Origin: Desulfosporosinus sp.
GTDB taxonomy: Bacteria > Bacillota > Desulfitobacteriia > Desulfitobacteriales > Desulfitobacteriaceae
Assembly (NCBI GenBank): GCA_031292055.1
Contig: JARLHV010000059.1
Span: 1-35,154, forward strand
Reading direction: 5' to 3'
DNA length: 35,154 nucleotides
Shown here: positions 1 to 5,791 of the stretch, one piece after another
Position numbering within the stretch: position 1 is the stretch's first letter
Layout of the letters: each line of letters starts with the position of its first letter
Made by a program: the position numbers and the translations under genes
The notes under the pieces: generated by a model
Seen by the model: only the letters and a program-made list of their open reading frames with translations
Database searches by the model: none
What the model was told of the DNA's origin: nothing

Positions 1-2
1 CT

Positions 3-1100
3 CAACCTATTACGTTAGGCGTTGATACTGGAAGTGGGAAAATAGGGAGTTCGGCAGTTAATGACAAGGGTGATGTTCTATATATATCGCAAGTTGAGAT
101 CAGAAATGACATTTCAGATAAGCTGAAACAGCGTTCTAAATATCGTAGAAACAGACGCAATAGGAAAACAAGATACAGAAAAGCAAGATGGTTAAACAGG
201 AAGAATTCAATCAAAAATGATCGATTTTCTCCCACAATGACTAGCAAAATCAGTTTACATCTGAAGGAAATCAGGTTTGTTCAGACCATATTGCCTGTCT
301 CAAAGATAATACTGGAAACGGCAACATTTGATCCACATGCCTTAAAGAACCCTGCTGTGTTGAGCAATAAGTGGCTATATCAAAAAGGTATCAACTATGG
401 CTTTGCTAACACTAAAGCGTATGTCTTGGATAGAGACAATCACACTTGCCAACATTGCAAAGGTAAGTCCAAGGACAGCAAGCTTGAAGTGTATCACATA
501 GTCTTCAGGAGAGATGGTGGAAGCGATGAAGCTAGTAATTTAGTTACCTTGTGTAAAACGCATCATGACGATTTGCATTGTGGGAACATAACGTTCAAGG
601 GTGGGAAAACCAAAGGTCATCTAAAACACGCTACTCAGATGAACAGCATAAGGACTCAACTCCTGAGATTACTGCCTTTTGCAGAAGAGACTTTTGGATT
701 CGTAACCAAGGAACATAGGCAGTTATTAAACCTGCCTAAGGAGCATCACATGGATGCAGTAGCTATTGCAAGCCAAGGCAATGAAGTTCAATTCAAAACT
801 AATGTAGTGTTATTCAAGAAGTGTATGCCTGACGGTGATTATCAGCAATCAAAGGGAATCAGATCAGAGCAAAGAATCTCAACAGGTAAGATTCAAGGGT
901 TTAGGAAATTTGATAAGGTTAGGTATTTAGGCTTTGAGTATTTCATTAAGGGTAGAATGTCAACAGGTTATGCGATTCTAATGGATATCGAAGGAACTAA
1001 AATTACCCTGAAACCTATACCGAAGTTTGGCAAAATGGAGAGAGTACAAGCGAGGAAATCGTGGATTATACCTCAAGAAACTATTCGAAATATCTCTTAA
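3..1100 (+). CDS. iscB: IscB RNA-guided nuclease (5' end outside window)
   Basis: IscB is the Cas9-ancestor nuclease of IS200/IS605-type elements and is guided by an omega RNA that lies upstream of its gene, here beyond the window. The frame is open from base 3, well before the first ATG at 237. Counting visible residues: RuvC-I GVDTGSGKIG (Asp 8), an arginine-rich bridge helix around 45-70 (RSKYRRNRRNRK), RuvC-II IILETATFD (Glu 105), an HNH domain with CQHC, YHI (His 165), Asn 179 and LCKTHH, and RuvC-III KEHHMDAVAIAS (Asp 251). All RuvC acids are present. The HNH pair usually written HH or DH is Tyr-His here, and the second zinc pair is Cys-x-x-His rather than Cys-x-x-Cys. The gene overlaps tnpA by 40 bases in another frame. 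Only the N-terminal PLMP region and the first residues before RuvC-I are missing. Confidence 0.93.
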   Translation, partial: QPITLGVDTGSGKIGSSAVNDKGDVLYISQVEIRNDISDKLKQRSKYRRNRRNRKTRYRKARWLNRKNSIKNDRFSPTMTSKISLHLKEIRFVQTILPVSKIILETATFDPHALKNPAVLSNKWLYQKGINYGFANTKAYVLDRDNHTCQHCKGKSKDSKLEVYHIVFRRDGGSDEASNLVTLCKTHHDDLHCGNITFKGGKTKGHLKHATQMNSIRTQLLRLLPFAEETFGFVTKEHRQLLNLPKEHHMDAVAIASQGNEVQFKTNVVLFKKCMPDGDYQQSKGIRSEQRISTGKIQGFRKFDKVRYLGFEYFIKGRMSTGYAILMDIEGTKITLKPIPKFGKMERVQARKSWIIPQETIRNIS

Positions 1101-1462
1101 TGGCACATTTGATATTTGTCACGAAATATCGCAAGCAGTTATTGATCAAGTATGATAACGAAATTAAGCAAATATTGAGCGATATTGCAGAGGAAAAGGA
1201 TTTTGAGATAATCGAAATGGAAGTTGACAAAGACCATGTTCACTTGTTAGTAAGTTATAATCCTGCGCAATCCATATTGGATATCGTTAGACTCCTAAAG
1301 CAGATGTCAACCTATCGAATATGGAGACAGAACAACAACCATTTGTGTTTATCGAAACAATTCTGGAAGGAAAAAACGTTCTGGAGCGATGGATACTTTG
1401 CTTGTAGCATAGGGAATGTCAGCAAAGAGACAATCAAAAAGTATATCCAAAGCCAAGGTTAA
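1061..1462 (+). CDS. tnpA: IS200/IS605 family Y1 (HUH) transposase TnpA
   Basis: Single-strand 'peel and paste' transposase. The 133-residue length is normal for TnpA. The HUH metal site is seen as DHVHLLV (His59, His61) and the catalytic tyrosine in ETIKKYIQSQ (Tyr128), near the C-terminus as expected. The start is GTG, with GAGG five bases upstream, inside the 3' end of iscB, so the two genes are probably translated from one message. Most iscB loci lack a transposase, so an apparently intact tnpA suggests that this copy could be, or recently was, autonomous. The Tyr and both His residues are seen directly; activity is inferred. Confidence 0.93.
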   Translation: MDYTSRNYSKYLLMAHLIFVTKYRKQLLIKYDNEIKQILSDIAEEKDFEIIEMEVDKDHVHLLVSYNPAQSILDIVRLLKQMSTYRIWRQNNNHLCLSKQFWKEKTFWSDGYFACSIGNVSKETIKKYIQSQG

Positions 1463-1469
1463 GCTACGG

Positions 1470-1530
1470 ATGGGCTTACATCCACTAGCCTGAAGGCGTA
1501 GTGGTTTTACGCCCATGCTTATAAAAGGCT
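1470..1530. repeat. IS200/IS605-type element end with nested hairpin
   Basis: Eight bases after tnpA is an outer stem ATGGGC (1470-1475) / GCCCAT (1511-1516). It encloses an inner hairpin CCACTA-GCC, loop TGAA, GGC-(bulged G)-TAGTGG (1482-1504). Subterminal, imperfect palindromes at the ends of the element are what TnpA recognises in this family. The same structure with base changes recurs near 21.6 kb. The exact cleavage site cannot be fixed without an empty-site comparison; GCTTATAAAAGG just downstream is a candidate boundary region. Confidence 0.7.
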
Positions 1531-1599
1531 TCAGGAATAGAGTAGTTCATGGTGTTTGATATTATCACAAATGATATCAAAATGCTTAGGGGTACGATT

Positions 1600-1701
1600 A
1601 TGAATATTGTGAGGATAGAACTGGATAAGGGTATTTTCGATACAGAGGAATATGAGGCTGCAAAGAAGAGTTTCTACTATAGGCATATTAAGTTTGATTA
1701 A
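1600..1701 (+). CDS. small hypothetical ORF (33 aa)
   Basis: An ATG-started frame of 33 codons beginning MNIVRIELDKGIFDTEEYEA, rich in charged residues, lying between the IS end and the acyl carrier protein remnant. No family is recognised and the ribosome binding site is weak. A second, 21-codon frame follows at 1708-1773. Either could be debris of a gene broken by the insertion. The rest of the stretch 1531-1836 holds nothing else I can support. Confidence 0.25.
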   Translation: MNIVRIELDKGIFDTEEYEAAKKSFYYRHIKFD

Positions 1702-1836
1702 ATAAGTATGGAAGACCGCTTCAATATTACATTAGCGTTGAGGGAAGGTGTGAGACTAAAAATGGAAGACTGAGTACTATTCACTTTAAATCATATTTTA
1801 CAAAAGAAGAAGAGAAAGATTACCCTGGAGAGCCGT

Positions 1837-2019
1837 TTGCGGGAAGACTTATTTGTGGATTCGTTAGATATGTCGATGATTATTGGAGATCTGGAGGATG
1901 AATTCGAGATAATCATTACTGATGACGAGTTTGCCAATGTGGTTACCGTCAATGATATTGTAGAAAAACTGAAAGCTAGAGGTTTATCCGATTACCGATC
2001 AGTTATGAATTCGGTGTGA
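1837..2019 (+). pseudogene. acyl carrier protein, N-terminally truncated
   Basis: The translation REDLFVDSLDMSMIIGDLED followed by EFEIIITDDEFANVVTVNDI matches the second to fourth helices of acyl carrier proteins, including the DSL motif whose serine takes 4'-phosphopantetheine. The same frame continues upstream to 1774 with ACP-like residues (KKKRKITLESRL) but has no ATG/GTG and is closed by a TGA at 1771. The first helix is therefore incomplete, and only the TTG at 1837 could serve as a start inside the domain. No fatty-acid or polyketide gene is nearby. Probably a remnant; a short expressed ACP starting at a rare codon upstream cannot be excluded. Confidence 0.6.
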
Positions 2020-2307
2020 TTTCATACCCTGTCGTTCCCGGTTTCGTGTTTTGGCTTTTAATCTGTAGGTGTAATTTTATACCTGCAGAAATATCAAAAT
2101 GCCCATGAAATCAAGGTTTATCAATGCAGGTATAATTTTTTACGGGAGTCAGGGTTAGAAAAGAATTATTATGTGGTTCTGACAAAACAACATATAATCC
2201 TGCCAAGGCGGCTAACATCCGTTCCGATTAAATTTAGACGACGAACATAGGATTCCTGATCAAAAGGTTTTTGCTCGGAGAATACCGAAAAAAAAGGAGG
2301 GCTTAAA

Positions 2308-2493
2308 CTGGAAAAAATTATATGGGTTAGAAGCAATGGAAAAATGATAGGGGCAAAAGAAAATGAAGGCTTGGATATTGTAAACAAGTATTTGGAGGAA
2401 GGGTGGAGCGTTAAGCATATATCCGCTTGTGCTGTAGGCGACAGTATAAACCAAGGTCAAGCCTATATTGTTATTGAAAAAAATGATGGTTAG
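2308..2493 (+). CDS. small hypothetical protein with a CTG start
   Basis: A 61-codon frame begins at CTG 2308, seven bases after a textbook AAGGAGG (2294-2300); there is no ATG or GTG in a better position. The product starts (M)EKIIWVRSNGKMIGAKENEG and continues through LDIVNKYLEEGWSVKHIS to a beta-strand-like end, QAYIVIEKNDG. The 'helix, EEGW, then ...VIEK' layout resembles small DUF4177-like proteins, but I am not sure of the family. The strong SD supports translation. The upstream region 2020-2293 contains two copies of an AGGTATAATTTTATACCT-like palindromic stretch (about 2069-2084 and 2132-2144), possibly a promoter or operator, but no gene. Confidence 0.5.
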   Translation: MEKIIWVRSNGKMIGAKENEGLDIVNKYLEEGWSVKHISACAVGDSINQGQAYIVIEKNDG

Positions 2494-2548
2494 TCGATGC
2501 AATTCTCAATGTACAATTTGAATTGATCAAAGCGCAGAGCTTGCCGAA

Positions 2549-2650
2549 ATGACCGAAGAGGATTTCTTCAGATATCTTAGTTCCAACAAGGTTTCTGCCT
2601 TTCCCTACCGAAACGCCAATGAATTAGTAGAGGATAGGGATAATGCATAA
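2549..2650 (+). pseudogene. C-terminal fragment of an unidentified, antitoxin-like protein
   Basis: The frame is open only from 2522, giving SAELAEMTEEDFFRYLSSNK and then VSAFPYRNANELVEDRDNA before the stop. The pattern (acidic helix, short strand, 'ELVED..NA' tail) looks like the C-terminal end of a small antitoxin-type protein, but no start with a ribosome binding site is present and the N-terminal part is missing. I do not recognise a named family with confidence. From 2651 to 2844 I see no gene. Confidence 0.35.
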
Positions 2651-2748
2651 TCAGATTGTGGTATAAACCCATGAGAAGGCGCTCACCCTTGACTTTGAAT
2701 CTACTCTAAATATCAAGTCACAGTAACATAGACGTTGATTTCTTAGAA

Positions 2749-2790
2749 ACTATCTTGCGTGTATAGTGGTTTTAGTCCATGGAATAATAT
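2749..2790. repeat. possible degenerate copy of the iscB-type element end
   Basis: ACTAT (2749-2753) and ATAGT (2763-2767) can pair, followed by GGTTTTAGTCCATGGAATAA. The order stem, GTGGTTTTA, CCCAT-like, AT-rich tail resembles the end at 1482-1525 (TAGTGGTTTTACGCCCATGC). The match is short and the inner stem differs, so this could be chance. Confidence 0.2.
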
Positions 2791-2844
2791 GCGGTGTGCT
2801 CGGGAACCAAGGGGAATTCAATCGCCTGGATCTGCTGGAAAATC

Positions 2845-2873
2845 TTGAATTCTCACAACTTGAGCGGTATAAT
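2845..2873 (+). promoter_or_regulatory. sigma-A promoter for the Fic gene
   Basis: TTGAAT (2845-2850), a 17-base spacer and a perfect TATAAT (2868-2873), about 30 bases before the GTG start of the Fic gene. Confidence 0.7.
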
Positions 2874-2904
2874 AACGTATAAGTAGTAGCTGGGTGGTGA
2901 GCCT

Positions 2905-3906
2905 GTGTCAGAAAAGCCTTATGTTCCACTATATAGGGTCACAGATTCAATCATTCACCTGGTCGCTGAAATCAGCGAGCTGGTGGGCGTTGTTACTGTA
3001 AAAGGCGAAACCGCGTTGAACCCTCACTTGCGCAGGGCTAATCAAATACGGACCATTCATTCGTCCCTGGCAATTGAAAACAACTCGCTGTCATTGGAAC
3101 AAATGACGGACATTATTAACGGTAAACGTGTGCTTGGTTCACCTAATGAAATACGCGAAGTTAAAAATGCTTTTGATGCTTACAGCCTTATGCTTACATT
3201 CGACCCATTTAATATTGAGGATCTATTGAAATCCCATAGGATATTGATGGCAGAGCTAACAAATGAAGCCGGGCGTTTTCGTTTTGGTGGTGTTGGTGTC
3301 TTTGCGGGAGAAAGGCTGGTGCATATGGCCCCGCCTGCAGATGTTATACCTAAGTTGATAAGTGATCTGATTCACTGGGTTAAAACAACGAATACTCATC
3401 CTCTCATAAAAAGTTGCGTGTTTCACTATGAGTTCGAATTTATCCATCCGTTTTCTGATGGAAATGGGCGTATGGGGCGTATGGGGCAGACGCTTTTATT
3501 GAGTCGCTGGAAACCAATCTTTAACTGGCTGCCTGTAGAGACTTTAATCCGCGAACGCCAACAGGAGTATTACACCATATTGGGTGTTGCAGACAAAGCG
3601 GCGGATTCTACAGCTTTTATTGAATTTATGCTCCGCGTGATCAGGGATGCTTTAAATGATCTTATGCAGACCGAACAAGTCCGCGAGCAAGTTACCGATC
3701 AAGTCGAGCGCCTGATGTCCACCTTAGGCAACGAAACGCTGTCCGCAAAAGAGCTTTTGGAGCGGCTTGGACTTAAGCACCGCCCAACCTTCAGCAACAA
3801 TTATTTGCGCCCCGCGCTGGAACTTAGCTTGATTGAGATGACTGTTCCTGACAAGCCAAACAGCAGCAAGCAGCAGTATCGGGCTGTAAAACGAAATAGT
3901 GACTAA
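2905..3906 (+). CDS. Fic domain protein (AMPylase type) with built-in inhibitory helix
   Basis: Fic proteins usually transfer AMP from ATP to hydroxyl groups of target proteins. The active-site loop HPFSDGNGR (His181 to Arg189) is complete. The N-terminal part (Fic_N, about residues 1-95) carries SLAIENN (Ser54, Glu58, Asn60), matching the (S/T)xxxE(G/N)N inhibitory helix that blocks the ATP gamma-phosphate, so this is a self-inhibited Fic with the inhibitor on the same chain. The last ~90 residues look like a winged-helix domain after a DQVERLM helix. Length 333 aa is typical. The GTG start at 2905 follows a GGTGGTGAG ribosome binding site. It stands alone between its own promoter and terminator. 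Targets unknown; some such proteins act as toxins, others in regulation. Confidence 0.93.
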   Translation: MSEKPYVPLYRVTDSIIHLVAEISELVGVVTVKGETALNPHLRRANQIRTIHSSLAIENNSLSLEQMTDIINGKRVLGSPNEIREVKNAFDAYSLMLTFDPFNIEDLLKSHRILMAELTNEAGRFRFGGVGVFAGERLVHMAPPADVIPKLISDLIHWVKTTNTHPLIKSCVFHYEFEFIHPFSDGNGRMGRMGQTLLLSRWKPIFNWLPVETLIRERQQEYYTILGVADKAADSTAFIEFMLRVIRDALNDLMQTEQVREQVTDQVERLMSTLGNETLSAKELLERLGLKHRPTFSNNYLRPALELSLIEMTVPDKPNSSKQQYRAVKRNSD

Positions 3907-3928
3907 TCTTGAGCATCGAAAATGAAGC

Positions 3929-3966
3929 AACGCGAGACAGCTTTTGTCTCGCGTTAGTCTTTTAAG
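3929..3966 (+). terminator. rho-independent terminator of the Fic gene
   Basis: Perfect 11-bp stem AACGCGAGACA / TGTCTCGCGTT with a five-base loop, followed by AGTCTTTT, 22 bases after the Fic stop codon. Confidence 0.8.
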
Positions 3967-3989
3967 GCGGGGATTCCTGCACATTATAG

Positions 3990-4079
3990 ATATTTGAATT
4001 TGTTGGAAAAGTGTTCCGTCTATTAATAGAAGAAAAACAACCCAAAAGATCTTTCAAATTGGCTTGGACAGGTTTGTGA
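3990..4079 (+). pseudogene. antitoxin fragment (DUF2281-like), possible
   Basis: A 29-codon open stretch without a start codon reads FRLLIEEKQPKRSFKLAWTG and then stops. This resembles the middle of DUF2281/VapB-type antitoxins (typically ...EEKPKRKLKLSWAG...). Both ends are missing, so it is at best a remnant. The remainder of 3967-4207 contains only a possible promoter, TTGAAT (4105) with TATAAT (4131) at an over-long 20-base spacing. Confidence 0.35.
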
Positions 4080-4207
4080 AAATAATGTTAAATGGACTAT
4101 GTCGTTGAATCGCTAATGAATAAATTATTGTATAATAAATGTAGGTTACCCAGAAGTAGACGTTATGAGTTACCCCTAGACGCTTAGCATGGGAGAGTGC
4201 TACCCCC

Positions 4208-4471
4208 TTGGGTGGAAATACAGCAGACATTTATAGATTCAACTTGGTGCTGAGCGTTGGAGATATTTCGGAGAATCAGCCCGGTATCAAGCGGAAGCAG
4301 ACTTTGGAACACTTATACAGCGTTTTTCCGAATGACGAGGGTCATCAGGCGGCTATCGAGATAGCGCAGAAAGCAAAGGCCATGTCTATAAATTCGGAAA
4401 AAAAGCTTATTCTTGCGCAGTTAGAGTTGGAAAATTTATATATACAATTAGAAAAGTCAGAAAGCATTTGA
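4208..4471 (+). CDS. hypothetical protein, 87 aa
   Basis: A TTG-started frame whose product includes DIYRFNLVLSVGDISENQPG, KQTLEHLYSVFPNDEGHQAA and a charged helical C-terminus that probably forms a short coiled coil. The frame is open upstream to 4169, so the start is uncertain. The composition looks like a real protein, but no family is recognised and it may be the remaining part of a larger gene. It is closed by a strong hairpin. Confidence 0.45.
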   Translation: MGGNTADIYRFNLVLSVGDISENQPGIKRKQTLEHLYSVFPNDEGHQAAIEIAQKAKAMSINSEKKLILAQLELENLYIQLEKSESI

Positions 4472-4480
4472 GCACTCAGA

Positions 4481-4514
4481 TTGAAATAGCCCACTATTTG
4501 TGGGCCTATTTCAA
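4481..4514. terminator. long hairpin, likely bidirectional terminator
   Basis: TTGAAATAGCCCAC pairs with GTGGGCCTATTTCAA (one bulged base) around a TATTT loop, immediately after the 87-aa gene. No long T-run follows, so termination strength is uncertain. Confidence 0.6.
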
Positions 4515-4620
4515 TTGTACCTACAGCTAAAGAAGAGGGTTTCCAAGCCTTTTAGAGTATGATAATATGAAATGGAAAATATAGTGAAAAGGGAAGGGGT
4601 TTTTTGTAGCTGCTCAGAAT

Positions 4621-5185
4621 TTGATACTAAATAAACTCTTTACCCAAACTGTTTCCCATAATTTACTTAATGGCAATCATAACGCAACTTATACCCAAGT
4701 TGTGCGAAGATATGTTGCCGTTCCGGAAGTAAAGAATAATGGAGAGCTCATTAGCGAAGTATATAAGTTCATGTCAGCGTCCTATTGCAACGAATACTTT
4801 TACCAAAATACCCTGCTGAATAAACTTTTGCTGGGTAAGCACAGCATCAATACCACAACAGCCTTAACCCAAATCCCCATTGGAAAATCGAATGCGGATT
4901 TTATTCTGATCAACGGTAAGGCTGTTGTGTATGAAATAAAAACGGAATTGGATTCTTTTGAACGTCTCGATACTCAGCTGCAGGATTACTATAAAGCGTT
5001 TAAACATGTGTGTAGTTACTTCTGCAAGCAATTTTGCTAAGATATCGGCAATTTTGCAAAATACCCCGGTCGGTATTTATGTTCTCACGAAGAAGAATGC
5101 AATTAGCAGGAGTTTGCGCAAAGAACCCACAGAGGATAATTCACAATTAAATCATCGGGCTATTTTTAAGGTGCTGCATAAATAG
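4621..5185 (+). pseudogene. sce7726-family (PD-(D/E)XK nuclease-like) protein, frameshifted
   Basis: The first frame (TTG 4621, SD-like AAGGGG upstream) gives an N-terminal helical region and then IGKSNADFILINGKAVVYEI followed by KTELDSF, the D...ExK core typical of sce7726-family proteins, where Asp, Glu and Lys are the presumed nuclease residues. Near 5010 the family sequence jumps to a second frame (VVTSASNFAKISAILQNTPV, GIYVLTKKNA...) that ends at the TAG at 5183. A one- or two-base change splits the gene, and a compensating frameshift cannot be ruled out without protein data. The family is often near mobile elements and other defence-like genes; the usual sce7725 partner is absent. Confidence 0.72.
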
Positions 5186-5505
5186 ATAAGATCAGCCCAT
5201 TTATCGCCTCTAAATCCTATGGAATTGAGTTTGCCCGTCACGCAGTTAATATTGAGCCATTAAAAATGATCAGCCAGGAGATCGCCAAGCCTCTTAGGCG
5301 TCATGACAGTCTTTTAGATTATCTCCCCACTCAATATGTAATCGACTACATAAAAAGCAAAGAGTTTGACGGTATCGAATATATGAGTACTATGTCCCCG
5401 GATGGAGTTAATCTGGCGGTTTTTGATCATAGCTTTTTAAAGTGTACAAGTACGACCGTTTATGATGTAAAGGCTCTTAATTATTCATATAACAAAGTTA
5501 AATAG
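5182..5505 (+). pseudogene. RES-domain protein, C-terminal remnant
   Basis: In a frame different from the preceding gene, the sequence ISPFIASKSYGIEFARHAVN, then LLDYLPTQYVIDYIKSKEFD, GIEYMS and NLAVFDHSFLKC matches the C-terminal half of RES-domain proteins (NAD-degrading toxins of RES-Xre pairs and relatives). The N-terminal half, with the first NAD-contacting Arg, is missing, and the only ATG (5266) lies inside the domain. The junction abuts the broken sce7726 gene, so the two pieces were probably joined by deletion or were once neighbours. No Xre-type antitoxin is present. Confidence 0.68.
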
Positions 5506-5708
5506 ACTTAGATACGCCGCAGTGAATTCTGTCGGCTTTTTAAATTTTTGGCGAAAAGAAAAGTAATAACTGATGATATAAGGTTTTATAAGAAGAAATG
5601 CCAAAAAGATCTGAAATTCATTTGATTTCTAAAAAATCAATACAGGAAATTGCAATTTTTAAAAGAAATATACTAAATGGTTTTAAGTACAATTTATGTA
5701 GAGAAAGC

Positions 5709-5736
5709 ATGACAAAATTGTAAGAATTGCTATGCT
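5709..5736 (+). promoter_or_regulatory. probable promoter of the TerB-BrxD-BrxHI operon
   Basis: ATGACA, 16 bases, TATGCT, about 55 bases before the ATG of the first gene. The hexamers match the sigma-A consensus moderately. The rest of 5506-5791 is AT-rich and holds no gene or other clear signal. Confidence 0.4.
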
Positions 5737-5791
5737 ATCATTGCCCTTAAATCAGCCCATAAGCTAATTGCAAAGGTTGGTGAAAACTGAG

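Noticed and set aside
4140..4210. Possible riboswitch in the GGTTACC...CTACCCCC stretch before the 87-aa gene
   Set aside because: Repeated C-rich bits are visible, but no known riboswitch core could be matched.
5506..5791. A full BREX locus
   Set aside because: Only BrxD- and BrxHI-like genes are seen; pglZ, brxC, methylase and brxA/B are absent in the window, so I do not call this BREX.
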